A stretch of DNA of 64,000 nt. Source: Bacteroidota bacterium (GTDB taxonomy: Bacteria > Bacteroidota > Bacteroidia > Cytophagales > Cyclobacteriaceae). This document shows positions 26,354 through 35,532 of the stretch, one piece after another. The position numbers were made by a program, and so were the translations under genes. Below the pieces are notes generated by a model. That model was not told the DNA's origin. It made no database searches and saw nothing but the letters and a program-made list of their open reading frames with translations. The stretch lies in assembly GCA_023428695.1 (NCBI GenBank), contig JAEYWY010000028.1:124001-188000 (forward strand), given 5' to 3'. Position 1 is the first letter of the stretch. Every line of letters starts with the position of its first letter.

Positions 26354-28075
26354 CTATTTGGCGGGATTGGGGAGCGCGAAACCAAACGTGGCTCCTGCTC
26401 CATGCTCACCATTAGCCCACACGTGACCTCCATGCCGGGTTACAATCCGGTGAACAATAGCGAGACCTACACCTGTGCCTTCAAAATCCTTTTGGCGATG
26501 CAAACGCTGAAATACGCCAAACAATTTATTTGCGTACTGCATGTCGAATCCGGTTCCATTATCCCGAATCGTGAACACGACCTCCTCCGGTTTCAGATCA
26601 GACGAAATTTCGATTACAGCGATGTCTTTATTGCGCGTATACTTGAGCGCGTTCGAGATCAGATTCATCCACACCTGCCGGAGTAAATTCGGATCTCCGT
26701 AGCAATTCTCAAGCTTACCCAGCCTGATGTCTAATTGGCGTCCTTTTTCGAGAGGAATGAGATCGGCAACTACGGAGTCAACCAATACGTCAGTCTGAAT
26801 CAGCGTTCTCTCTATCTCTTTTCTGCCGATGCGTGAAAAATCAAGCAGATCATCAATGAGCCTTGCCATTCGTCTGGCGTTGTTCACGACCACTTGCAGC
26901 ACGCGGCGCCCTTCATCATCGAGTTTGGAAGCGTAATCTTCCAGAAGGATTTGGGTATAACCATCAATCGAACGCAACGGAGCGCGAAGGTCGTGTGAAA
27001 CAGAATATGAAAAGGATTCCAAATCCTGGTTTAATTGTTCAATCCGTTCAAGCGCCTTCTTCTGTTCTGTGTAATCCATCACGGTGGAACGGCTCTTGAT
27101 AAATTTCTTATCCGCATCAAAGATGGCGATCTCGTTGACAAGCACAGGAAAGCTGGTACCATCTTTCCTCATAACAACAAACTCTTCATCCCGGATGACG
27201 CCCTGTTCTTTGAAACGCTTGAATGTAGTCCTGAATTTTTGGACGAAATCCGGATGCAGCAACTGCTCGAACGGCATCTGATTAACAACTTCATCACGGT
27301 CGTATCGCAGCCACTCCATCCAGGTGTTGTTCATTTCAACAATGGTACCGTGCTCGTCCAGAGAATGATAGCCACACGGTGCGTTGTTGTACATATCCTG
27401 AATCCTGTTAGACGCAAGCCGGAGAGAATTCTCAGCTTCGGTTCTCGCTTTCATGTTCACGTATATGAAGTAGAAAAGCAGCATTAGCATCATGCCGATG
27501 GTGAGCACCATGCCGAGGAAGTAAACATTAAACCGGTTGATACGTTGTTCTACAATTGCCGTCCTCTCGTCGAGCAGGCGATTCTCTTCCTGCTGAACAA
27601 GCCTGATAAGTTCCCGAATCTTATCTGTGAGTTTTTTTCCCGTAAGTGTTGCATTCAGGTCTATAGCACCCTGTGTATCCTGACTGCGACGCTTCGAGAT
27701 TGCCTCCCTTGTGAAGGCAATCTTTTCATCGACAATTTGTTCAAGTTCTCTCAGCCGTTCCTGCTGTGCCGGATTGTCGCGCGTAATCTCGCGCAACGCA
27801 GCTGTATGTTCCGGTAATTGGTTTGCCGCTGCGTACGTTGGCTCTAAAAATTCCTCCATTCCCGTCAACGAAAATCCACGCTGACCTGCTTCAAGGTCAA
27901 GCGCCAACGCAAGCACTTCTTCCGCATGATACTTGACGTTATTCGCATGGATTACCCAACGCGCCGTGCTTTCCGAAATCTTATTGTTGCGATATGACGT
28001 AATACCGAGCCAGGAAATGATGGCGATTGTCGTTACAAATCCAATCAGAATGATGCGCAGGAAGTAGGATTTCAT
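26354..28075 (-). CDS. Sensor histidine kinase with CHASE3 and PAS domains
   Basis: A 573-residue membrane kinase: TM1 (about 7-27), a periplasmic CHASE3 domain (about 35-180, with the typical DLEAGQRGFSLTG stretch), TM2 (about 186-208), a PAS domain (about 222-340), a HisKA with phospho-His in SVSHDLRAPL, and a HATPase (N box NLISNALKY, GTGVGLAIVHR). The arrangement matches bacteriophytochrome-like kinases without a phytochrome. No response regulator gene adjoins it. Confidence 0.92.
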   Translation of the reverse strand: MKSYFLRIILIGFVTTIAIISWLGITSYRNNKISESTARWVIHANNVKYHAEEVLALALDLEAGQRGFSLTGMEEFLEPTYAAANQLPEHTAALREITRDNPAQQERLRELEQIVDEKIAFTREAISKRRSQDTQGAIDLNATLTGKKLTDKIRELIRLVQQEENRLLDERTAIVEQRINRFNVYFLGMVLTIGMMLMLLFYFIYVNMKARTEAENSLRLASNRIQDMYNNAPCGYHSLDEHGTIVEMNNTWMEWLRYDRDEVVNQMPFEQLLHPDFVQKFRTTFKRFKEQGVIRDEEFVVMRKDGTSFPVLVNEIAIFDADKKFIKSRSTVMDYTEQKKALERIEQLNQDLESFSYSVSHDLRAPLRSIDGYTQILLEDYASKLDDEGRRVLQVVVNNARRMARLIDDLLDFSRIGRKEIERTLIQTDVLVDSVVADLIPLEKGRQLDIRLGKLENCYGDPNLLRQVWMNLISNALKYTRNKDIAVIEISSDLKPEEVVFTIRDNGTGFDMQYANKLFGVFQRLHRQKDFEGTGVGLAIVHRIVTRHGGHVWANGEHGAGATFGFALPNPAK

Positions 28076-28189
28076 GCAACCGGTTTATGTCGTTCCATTA
28101 CCCCGGACGATGCGGCGTGCATAAACTTAGGTAATGCACGGAAATAATAAAACAGCCACAACGATTTCCTTATGCGCAGATAAAGAAAA

Positions 28190-28210
28190 AACCGGAATCG
28201 TCATCCGGTT
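28190..28210 (-). terminator. Rho-independent terminator of the OmpA/PD40 gene
   Basis: AACCGGA and TCCGGTT (28190-28196 / 28204-28210) pair as a 7-bp stem with a 7-base loop; the A-run to the left gives the minus-strand T-tract. Confidence 0.75.
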
Positions 28211-28216
28211 AAAAGA

Positions 28217-29803
28217 TCAGTCTTTCTTGATCGTGAATTCCACCCTGCGATTGAGCTTGCGGGTTTCTTCGGTGTCATTGCTTGCGATGGGTTTGCTTCC
28301 ACCATAACCTTTACCGGAAATACGTTTCTTGTCGATCCCCTTAGAAATGAGGTACTCCTTTACCTTGTCGACGCGACCCTGGGACAGCTTGACATTTTGT
28401 GCCGGTATTCCACGATTATCGGTATGACCGGAAAGTTCAATCCGTACGGAAGGGTTTGTTTTAAGGAATGACACAACGAGATCAAGCTCATCAAATGATT
28501 CCGGGAGAAGTATCGTCTTGCTTTGTTCAAAGAGAACATCTTTGAGGTTAACAGTCACTCCGACTTCAATAGGTTGCAGTTGAAAATTCATTTCAAGGTC
28601 GTCCATTTCGAATGTTTGAACGTCAAGCTTTTCGAGCGAACTGATAAATCCTGACGCCTCGATTCTCAATTTATATTGTGCCAGCGTGCTGATATCGACC
28701 GCGTATCCGTTCTGGTCTGCACGCACAACGGTCGGGCTAAAGTTTTCGTTGCCCTGTTGTTCGAACGTTATCACCGCGGGAATTGCTTCGCCACTCTTCG
28801 CGTTAACTACCTTGCCGTAGACCTGCACTGAATGCTTCGGATCGGCCGGAGGCGTTTCGCGAATAATGATGGGCCTCGACTCTTCAACGCGTGCCACCAA
28901 TGTGCTGTCAGGCTTTGAGAGATTGTCCGGCCTATGGAAACGCAGGTCACCATACCCGTCACTGTTCTTGGTACTGGTGAAGATAGAATATCCGGCGTGC
29001 GCGTACTCGCGGTAGTAAAGATCCCTGCCTTCGGTATTGATGCTGCCCAGGTTCACGGGCTCGCTCCAGTTGGACCACCCGTCGTCCAGGCGTGTAGCGA
29101 GATAGATATCAAAACTGCCGGCGCCTTTACGGCCATTGGTTGAAAAGAAAAGCGTTTTACCATCAGCGCTTAGAGACGGCGTGATTTCCTGGAATTGCGT
29201 GTTGATACGGGGCCCGAGGTTCCGTGGCTGTGACCACTTGCCATCAGAAGTACGTTCGCATACGTAAAGGTCTTCGACCCCGTAGGTTCCGTATGTTTCT
29301 GCCGAAAACACAAAAGCAGACAGGTCAGCAGTCAGATATCCGGAAACGATATTTGATTTGTTCTGGTAGTAAGGAATGTTGATATTCTCCGGGCGGGCCC
29401 AACCGCTTCCAGTGCGTTTGGACACAGCGATTCCCTGTGTTCGCGCCGGTTGCCCGGAGTTGTCGTAATGGGAAAGCAGGTATAACTCGCGACCGTCGGG
29501 AGAAAATCCGGCGACGCCATTGAAAGCACTGTTATTCAGGAAGTTCCCGGCGTGGACGGGTTGCGACCACTCATTTCCCTCGAGTGTACAGAACCAGATG
29601 TCACCCGGATCTCTTTTTCCGCCAATGTTCGACGGATGGTTCGCTATTGTGAAGAACATCTGTTTTCCATCGGGGCTCAGCACGGGATTCAACTCATCGT
29701 ATTGTGAGTTGAGTCGCGAAAACGGATTTGGAGAAAGTGGCTGTGCTGACAGGTTTTGTATAAACAGTAGTAAGACAGCGGCAATCGTAGGCTTCAGGTT
29801 CAT
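28217..29803 (-). CDS. OmpA-family protein with PD40 beta-propeller repeats
   Basis: A 528-residue secreted protein: signal peptide (MNLKPTIAAVLLLFIQNLSAQ), six or so PD40/WD40-like blades with LSPDGKQMFFT-type motifs (about 40-300), a carboxypeptidase-regulatory-like domain (about 330-410), and a C-terminal OmpA domain (SGHTDNRG, LSQGRVDKVKEYL and NRRVEF) that binds peptidoglycan. ATG at 29803 opens the signal peptide. In Bacteroidota this layout is common among cell-envelope anchors such as PorE-like T9SS proteins; I cannot assign one role. A -7 element TATATTTG lies on the minus strand at 29822-29829. Confidence 0.93.
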   Translation of the reverse strand: MNLKPTIAAVLLLFIQNLSAQPLSPNPFSRLNSQYDELNPVLSPDGKQMFFTIANHPSNIGGKRDPGDIWFCTLEGNEWSQPVHAGNFLNNSAFNGVAGFSPDGRELYLLSHYDNSGQPARTQGIAVSKRTGSGWARPENINIPYYQNKSNIVSGYLTADLSAFVFSAETYGTYGVEDLYVCERTSDGKWSQPRNLGPRINTQFQEITPSLSADGKTLFFSTNGRKGAGSFDIYLATRLDDGWSNWSEPVNLGSINTEGRDLYYREYAHAGYSIFTSTKNSDGYGDLRFHRPDNLSKPDSTLVARVEESRPIIIRETPPADPKHSVQVYGKVVNAKSGEAIPAVITFEQQGNENFSPTVVRADQNGYAVDISTLAQYKLRIEASGFISSLEKLDVQTFEMDDLEMNFQLQPIEVGVTVNLKDVLFEQSKTILLPESFDELDLVVSFLKTNPSVRIELSGHTDNRGIPAQNVKLSQGRVDKVKEYLISKGIDKKRISGKGYGGSKPIASNDTEETRKLNRRVEFTIKKD

Positions 29804-29864
29804 GAAAATCAAAACAACTCTCAAATATATTTTTCCCCGGCGATACTTAATAGCGCAGGACAGT

Positions 29865-30458
29865 TCAAACACGGCTTACCCATGGATTCTTTTTGATGTA
29901 GAACCTCCAGGGCAACAACGCATCTTTGCCGGCATAATCTATGCCAATGCGCGGACCTATTCCAATCGAACGAGGCCCGACGCTGAAATCGCTCTCCTCA
30001 ATCCAAATATCGTCACCGTCGAGACATTTTCCGTTCATTTTTCTGTCAATGCCTAAGGCTTTGGTCAGTTTGCCGGGACCAGAGGTGAGTTGAATCGGCA
30101 CGCCAATTCCATTTCGGCGGACCTGCATGTCCGCGATGCCATGACTCGGCTGCAACGCCCGAATGAGCACAGCTTCAGGTATACCGGGAACATTCGTAAC
30201 CACATTAAACAGGTGGTGCATGCCATAGCACAGGTAGACGTAACTCAGTCCGCCGCCTTCGAACATCACGGCGTTGCGCTGCGTCTTCTTTTTGCCATAA
30301 GCGTGGCAACCACGTTCTATCCAGGAATAAGCTTCCGTTTCAACGATAATCCCACCGGTCACCGCACCGGCGATGTTTGTAAACAGCGTTTTTCCGAGCA
30401 AGTCCCTCGCAATCCGGACCACATTGTTCCGTTGGTAAAAGCTATCAGCCAGCCTCAT
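29865..30458 (-). CDS. DNA-3-methyladenine glycosylase (AAG/MPG type)
   Basis: A 197-residue base-excision repair enzyme that removes alkylated purines. The family pattern is clear: DLLGKTL near the start, VETEAY with the catalytic Glu, ERGCHAYG, the YVYLCYGMHHLFNVV segment and GPGKLTKALGI. Length is normal for the bacterial form. The start is ATG at 30458, not the TTG two codons earlier. It is a single gene, divergent from the DUF2911 gene. Confidence 0.94.
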   Translation of the reverse strand: MRLADSFYQRNNVVRIARDLLGKTLFTNIAGAVTGGIIVETEAYSWIERGCHAYGKKKTQRNAVMFEGGGLSYVYLCYGMHHLFNVVTNVPGIPEAVLIRALQPSHGIADMQVRRNGIGVPIQLTSGPGKLTKALGIDRKMNGKCLDGDDIWIEESDFSVGPRSIGIGPRIGIDYAGKDALLPWRFYIKKNPWVSRV

Positions 30459-30489
30459 GAGCAACGATTTCCCAAGTAAAAAGAATTTC

Positions 30490-30497
30490 TATATTTG
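30490..30497 (+). promoter_or_regulatory. -7 element of the DUF2911 gene promoter
   Basis: TATATTTG matches TAnnTTTG and lies 37 bases before the ATG at 30535. The -33 position has TTTC, a partial match. Confidence 0.5.
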
Positions 30498-30534
30498 GCT
30501 CCGCCAAAGAAACGAAAACTAAAACAAACCCAGC

Positions 30535-31383
30535 ATGAAAAAATCTATTCTTGTGATTGCCTTCCTGTGTACCTGCGTATTGCTCGAGGCACAAATCCAG
30601 ACACCTGCTGCAAGCCCGCCAGCATCTGTATCAACCCAGGTTGGGCTGACAGACATCAAGATCAACTACTTCCGGCCCCGCGCCAAGGATCGCAAGATCT
30701 TTGGAACCGACGCAAATGTTCTGGTTCCCTACGGAAAAATCTGGAGAACAGGAGCCAACAGTGGAACACGCATTGAATTTTCAGATGATGTAACCGTTGA
30801 AGGCAAGCCGGTGAAGAAAGGCGAATACCTCATTTTGACATGGCCTGGCGCTACCGAGTGGACAATTTCCATCTATAAAGACGTTGCCCTCGGTGGTAAC
30901 ATGGGTGGATACAAGGAGGAAAATGACGCTGCAAAATTTACCGTGAAGCCGGGCAAGCTCACAGAAAAAGTTGACGCGTTCACAATTAACATCACAGATA
31001 TCGCCCCTGACAACAAATCTGCCAAGATTGAACTCGCGTGGGAAAACACTTCAGTAAAGTTCACCGTCGGTGTTTCGTTTGACGAAAAGGTGATGGCTTC
31101 TATCAAAGCAAACACGCAGGTAAACCCTGGTAACTACTTCCAGGCAGCGGTTTACTACCTGGAAACTGGTAAAGATCTGAAGCAGGCACTGGAGTGGATA
31201 ACAAAAGCCGCTGATGCAAATCCCAATGCTTACTGGGTAACTCACCAAAAAGCAAAAATCCAAAAGGCGCTTGGTGATAAGGCTGGTGCTAAAGCCACCG
31301 CTACCGCTTCCCTTGAAAGCGCCAAGAAGGCCGGCAACCGCGACTACGAAATGATGAATCAGGATCTGATCAAATCACTGTAA
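30535..31383 (+). CDS. DUF2911 domain protein, secreted
   Basis: A 282-residue protein with a signal peptide (cut after LLEAQ) and the DUF2911 core (about 30-180: DIKINYFRP, GKIWRTGANSGT, KKGEYLILTWPG and a DNKSAKIELAWE stretch), followed by a helical TPR-like tail (about 195-280, QAAVYYLETGKDLKQALEW). DUF2911 is common in Bacteroidota and has no established function. It has its own terminator at 31404 and is likely monocistronic. Confidence 0.93.
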   Translation: MKKSILVIAFLCTCVLLEAQIQTPAASPPASVSTQVGLTDIKINYFRPRAKDRKIFGTDANVLVPYGKIWRTGANSGTRIEFSDDVTVEGKPVKKGEYLILTWPGATEWTISIYKDVALGGNMGGYKEENDAAKFTVKPGKLTEKVDAFTINITDIAPDNKSAKIELAWENTSVKFTVGVSFDEKVMASIKANTQVNPGNYFQAAVYYLETGKDLKQALEWITKAADANPNAYWVTHQKAKIQKALGDKAGAKATATASLESAKKAGNRDYEMMNQDLIKSL

Positions 31384-31403
31384 TAGTATCAAGTCCATAG
31401 AAG

Positions 31404-31437
31404 AAGCCATCCGTTAATGACGGGTGGCTTTTTTTGT
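31404..31437 (+). terminator. Rho-independent terminator after the DUF2911 gene
   Basis: AAGCCATCCGT and ACGGGTGGCTT pair around a short loop (one G-U pair), followed by a run of seven T. Confidence 0.85.
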
Positions 31438-31465
31438 ATCTTGTCAGCAACAACCGGTATTTATC

Positions 31466-32026
31466 ATGGCAGTTCCATTTGACAAATGGCTTGAATCATT
31501 TCGCGAGCACAGCCGCATTTTCAGAGATTCTTTTGGTGGACTTAGCGTCAATGAGCTGAATTGGAAACACAATGATTCATCGTGGAGCATTGCCCAGGTG
31601 ATTGAGCATCTGATCCGCATCAACGAGTCTTTCTATCCTATCCTCGACCAGCTTTCCGCTGGAACGTATCGAACACCGTGGATTGGAGGGATCGGATTTT
31701 ATGTAAAGTATATGGGGAACCTCCTGGAGAAGTCACTTGAACCGGAACGGAAACGCAAGACGCGCACCTTTCCCGTGTGGGAGCCGTCAACCAGTAACAT
31801 TGATGCGGATGTTGTGGGAAGATTCGTTGCTCACCATGACGCGTTCATTGAAAAACTGCAGGCAAATCGCCAGCTTTTTGGAAAAGGAATCGTGATTTCA
31901 TCACCTGCGAACAAGTATGTTGTTTATCAGCTTGACAAGGCAGTAGATATATTGATCGTACACGAAAGACGTCACTACAATCAGGCACTTGAGGTGAAAG
32001 GCTTTCAGAAAGGAACACAGTTTTAG
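31466..32026 (+). CDS. DinB-like (DinB_2) four-helix-bundle protein
   Basis: A 186-residue protein. It has the DinB/YfiT fold pattern: WSIAQVIEHLIRINESF with a metal-binding His in the early helix and VHERRHYNQAL with the paired His residues near the C-terminus. Members bind a divalent metal and include thiol-dependent S-transferases (bacillithiol/glutathione types); this genome encodes BshB1, so a bacillithiol-linked role is possible but not shown. ATG at 31466 was chosen because the longer frame overlaps the upstream terminator. Confidence 0.85.
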   Translation: MAVPFDKWLESFREHSRIFRDSFGGLSVNELNWKHNDSSWSIAQVIEHLIRINESFYPILDQLSAGTYRTPWIGGIGFYVKYMGNLLEKSLEPERKRKTRTFPVWEPSTSNIDADVVGRFVAHHDAFIEKLQANRQLFGKGIVISSPANKYVVYQLDKAVDILIVHERRHYNQALEVKGFQKGTQF

Positions 32027-32129
32027 TAAGCTGAAATCACATCAGAAAAAGAAGGCGCGTTTTCCGGAAGCGGACAGACTGAAGGCCGTCCTTACAAAAT
32101 CAATCCGAAGCCAAGTATTCTAGGAAGTG

Positions 32130-32996
32130 TCACGTATTGATAATTGCGCCACCATTTGGGTGCAAAACCTGTCCGGTGAGAAACGCTCCCTCCCGTGACG
32201 CGAGAAATACGTAACAATACGCAATCTCTACCGGCTGAGCCGGGCGGCCCAAAGGCACGTCGGTCCCAAACTTCGCTACTTTCTCGTCGTCAAAAGATGC
32301 AACAATCAACGGTGTCCATACCGGACCGGGTGCTACGGCGTTTACACGTATTCCCTTTTTGGCGAGCGATTGCGAAAGACTGCGTGTAAATGACACGATC
32401 GCTCCTTTTGTTGACGAATAATCAATAAGTGTTTCGTTTCCGCGGTAAGCGTTTACGGAAGCTGTATTGATAATCACACTTCCATCCTGCAGATGCGGAA
32501 GGACATACCGTGTCATATGAAAATAAGAGAAGATGTTCACGCGAAATGTGTACTCCAGTTGTTGTGCCGAAATATCTTCCACGTTTTCCTTTTCGTATTG
32601 CACAGCAGCGTTGTTGACAAGGATATCGATGCGTTTGAATCTTTCGATAGCCTGATCAATTACGTTTTTGCATCCTACTTCGCGCGATAAGTCAGCGGAA
32701 ACAAGCAAGGCTTCCTTTCCATATTTTCGAATGTCTTCGGCAGTCTGCCTGGCGTCTTCGTGTTCGTCGAGGTATGCTACAACGACATCGGCGCCCTCCT
32801 TGGCAAACAAGACGGCTACCGCGCGTCCGATTCCGCTGTCGCCGCCAGTAACAACGGCCACCTTACCGGTAAGCCGGCCATACCCGGGTTCGTCGGTATC
32901 GTACACCGGACGCGGGCGCATTTCCTTTTCAATACCGGGCTGACGATCCTGGTGCTGCGGCGGCATGCTTTCGGGATATTTACTCTTCAAATCCAT
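32130..32996 (-). CDS. SDR-family oxidoreductase, YghA-like
   Basis: A 288-residue short-chain dehydrogenase: Rossmann motif TGGDSGIG, NNAA, catalytic Ser in NTASVNA and Y-x3-K in YSSTKGA. The N-terminal 40 residues (MPPQHQDRQPGIEKEMRP) are the extension found in the YghA/general-stress-protein-39 group rather than in metabolic SDRs. It probably uses NADP(H); the substrate is unknown. It lies 12 bases downstream of the baeRF gene on the same strand and may be its operon partner. Confidence 0.92.
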   Translation of the reverse strand: MDLKSKYPESMPPQHQDRQPGIEKEMRPRPVYDTDEPGYGRLTGKVAVVTGGDSGIGRAVAVLFAKEGADVVVAYLDEHEDARQTAEDIRKYGKEALLVSADLSREVGCKNVIDQAIERFKRIDILVNNAAVQYEKENVEDISAQQLEYTFRVNIFSYFHMTRYVLPHLQDGSVIINTASVNAYRGNETLIDYSSTKGAIVSFTRSLSQSLAKKGIRVNAVAPGPVWTPLIVASFDDEKVAKFGTDVPLGRPAQPVEIAYCYVFLASREGAFLTGQVLHPNGGAIINT

Positions 32997-33008
32997 AAGC
33001 CTGTTAAT

Positions 33009-34466
33009 TTAGTAACGCATTAGAGCTGCGATCTCGCTTCCAAAAGGCATGTCCTCACGACTTAGAAAGTGCACGTCTCCACCGTTGAGTATGGTCTTGA
33101 TGACAGCCTTGTCGACGAGGCACTCGTCGCCTTCCCGCTTTTCAGCATGGATCTCCAATACATTCCCGGCTTCGTTAAAAGTACCCCAGATGTGTGTTTC
33201 CTTTATCAGAAACAGATGTGAGATTCGTCCATAGTGTGCCGCGGGTATGATTTCCTCGGGGAGGTCACTTGTAAGCGCCGTCGCGGACTGATTGCCATAG
33301 GTTTCAAGAGCCTTCTTTGTCCGTTGACAAAACCAGGGTTCCATCACCTTCCGGGCCTTTTCGTACAAGGCGTTTGTCTCTTCGTTTTCCTGGTTACCAG
33401 TAATCACGTCGTTCCAGATGTTGCCGTAGTCTGTAACGGACTTATAGATTGGAAGCAGATATTCAACCCCGGCCAGAAGCAACGGCACATTTTCCCGGTT
33501 AAGGACTTCATCCCACAACGTATCGTCTACTTCTTCAAGGTACAGCGCGATGTTTTCCTTATCGTCCGGCTTGCCTGCGCCGTGGCCGTGAAATGAAGCA
33601 CCCATTCCATTCTGACGACTTTCCGTTCTGAAAAGTTTGTGATCTGTCTTTTCTTCAAGATGAACCACGTCTTCGATACCATTTGGCAACTCCGGTATCT
33701 CAATTTCCTGCATACCAAAGGAGTCAGCGCGATAAAACCGGGCCTTCTTCTTGCTTATTGTCAGCAGATAAAAGTATTCCCTGATCGTCATCGCATTGAC
33801 CAGCGGTTTGAGTAGAAATGAATTATTTATCAGCAACTCGTTGGTTGGCGTATCCGGCATCTTGACGTACTTGAAGAATCCGTCAGCCATGAATACAGCC
33901 AGTCCGTTGGACATTGATCGCCAGAACGAATCATTGCGAAGCAGTTCGTATCCCGGCTCAAGAATCTTTTGTATTTGTAAGGCATCGACCCCGTTGGCCT
34001 TCAGGGAACTTGTTATTTGTTGCAACGATGTTTTGAAATTAATGTTGTCCTGCATTTCATTCACCTGAACTCCAGCCTTGTGGGTAGGCATATACAATGA
34101 AATACACAGTTCGCTTCTGTATTCAGCCAGATTTTGAAAGATTTCGCGTGTTAAAACGCCGGGCAGTTCCTCCGGCGTTGCGGACGAACGATCTTCGGCA
34201 CCGTTGTCATTCCTGCTTTTGCTGTTTCTGCGATATGACCTTCGATCATCCCGTCGTGCCTCATTCTTATTCACATTCCTGTTGGGATGCCTCATTCTGA
34301 ATTCGTCGGGCATTTCATCCGCACCATGGGTATACTTGTCGGCCATTTCCTGGTGGTATTCCTGTGAACCAGCAAAAGATGACTCTGATCCTACTCTTTG
34401 TTCCCTACCCGAACCAGATGGCTTTCCTTTTTCAGGATGAAATCTTCCCTCTCTGTCTTTTCCCAT
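33009..34466 (-). CDS. baeRF-family (release-factor-like) protein, putative ribosome hibernation factor
   Basis: A 485-residue protein. Residues 1-95 are disordered and strongly charged (KGKPSGSGREQ, then HPNRNVNKNEARRDDRRSYRR). The rest resembles the bacterial archaeo-eukaryotic release factor families: an N-terminal domain (SLYMPTHKAG...QDNINFKTSLQQ), a central DDKENIALYLEEVDD stretch, and a C-terminal eRF1-domain-3-like part ending ILNGGDVHFLSREDMPFGSEIAALMRY-type sequence. Relatives include Balon, which binds stalled ribosomes in cold or starved Psychrobacter. No GGQ motif is visible, as in those families. ATG at 34466 was chosen over one at 34511. Hibernation is inferred from the family. 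Confidence 0.8.
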   Translation of the reverse strand: MGKDREGRFHPEKGKPSGSGREQRVGSESSFAGSQEYHQEMADKYTHGADEMPDEFRMRHPNRNVNKNEARRDDRRSYRRNSKSRNDNGAEDRSSATPEELPGVLTREIFQNLAEYRSELCISLYMPTHKAGVQVNEMQDNINFKTSLQQITSSLKANGVDALQIQKILEPGYELLRNDSFWRSMSNGLAVFMADGFFKYVKMPDTPTNELLINNSFLLKPLVNAMTIREYFYLLTISKKKARFYRADSFGMQEIEIPELPNGIEDVVHLEEKTDHKLFRTESRQNGMGASFHGHGAGKPDDKENIALYLEEVDDTLWDEVLNRENVPLLLAGVEYLLPIYKSVTDYGNIWNDVITGNQENEETNALYEKARKVMEPWFCQRTKKALETYGNQSATALTSDLPEEIIPAAHYGRISHLFLIKETHIWGTFNEAGNVLEIHAEKREGDECLVDKAVIKTILNGGDVHFLSREDMPFGSEIAALMRY

Positions 34467-34550
34467 ATTCCATATGTTTTGGTTGAAAGAACTCCGAAAA
34501 AGACATACCAAGGCTATCGCCGATAGCCCTGCCGTTGAAACATGAATGAT

Positions 34551-35372
34551 TTATTGCAGGCTGGAGAATGTATCGCCCGCTCCCAGATCCCCGCTTTCGA
34601 ACCCCTTGCGGAACCAGTACACGCGTTGCTCTGAAGTTCCGTGCGTGAAAGCGTCCGGTACGACGTAACCCTGACTTTCCATCTGAAGGCGGTCATCACC
34701 GATAGCCTGTGCGGCGTTGATCGCTTCCTCGATGTCGCCGGACTCAAGGATGTCTTTCATCCGGTGAGCGTGGTGTGCCCATACGCCCGCGAGGAAATCG
34801 GCCTGGAGTTCAAGCATGACGCTCAATTCATTGGCGCGCTTCTTTGAAGATTGCATTTGGGCCTGACGCACTTCTTCCGAAATGCCAAGAAGATTTTGCA
34901 CATGGTGACCAACTTCATGGGCGATGACATACGCCATCGCAAAGTCACCGGGCGCACCAAACTGGTTTTGAAGCTGGTCGTAAAACGAAAGGTCTATGTA
35001 GACCTGATGATCAGCAGGACAATAAAACGGACCACTTACTGCGCTTGCAAAGCCGCATTGCGATTGAACGTTTCCTGAGAAAAGTACGAGCACGGGTTCC
35101 TGGTATTCGGCGCCCTGTTGTTCAAACAGTGCATGCCACACATCCTCCGTGTCTTTAAGCACGACGGAAACAAACTGCGCTTTTTCGTCGTCCGCGGCGG
35201 TGTCGGATTGAACTGCTTTCGGATTTTGATTAAGGTATTCAAGGGGGTCCTGGCCCATTAGGAGGGCGAGAACAACTATGATAATTCCACCCACTCCTCC
35301 GCCGATGGCGAGCCCGCCAACCCCGCGGCGATCCTGGACGTTCCGGCTACCCTGTCTTCCTGCCCAACGCAT
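34551..35372 (-). CDS. Neutral zinc metallopeptidase, YpfJ type
   Basis: A 273-residue protein with one N-terminal membrane segment (about 20-40, GGLAIGGGVGGIIIVVLALLMG) and the zinc motif H152-E153-V-G-H156-H. The CGFASAVSGPFYCPADHQVYIDLSF stretch and the late ADFLAGVWAHH (third ligand region) match PF04228. The protein is likely membrane-bound with an outward catalytic domain. Substrate unknown. It is upstream of the baeRF gene on the same strand (84-base gap). Confidence 0.93.
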   Translation of the reverse strand: MRWAGRQGSRNVQDRRGVGGLAIGGGVGGIIIVVLALLMGQDPLEYLNQNPKAVQSDTAADDEKAQFVSVVLKDTEDVWHALFEQQGAEYQEPVLVLFSGNVQSQCGFASAVSGPFYCPADHQVYIDLSFYDQLQNQFGAPGDFAMAYVIAHEVGHHVQNLLGISEEVRQAQMQSSKKRANELSVMLELQADFLAGVWAHHAHRMKDILESGDIEEAINAAQAIGDDRLQMESQGYVVPDAFTHGTSEQRVYWFRKGFESGDLGAGDTFSSLQ

Positions 35373-35532
35373 GGTAAAAATTCTTAAGTGTAATATAAAT
35401 GTACACCAAATTGTTATACCAGCGACTTTTCTTCAATGCCCGGCATTTTTTTTACGCTGTCCGGCAGAAAAAAGATGCCTGCAATCCGGGGAGTCCTTTT
35501 CGAATGTGGAAAGGAAGTAACGGTCTTGTAGA

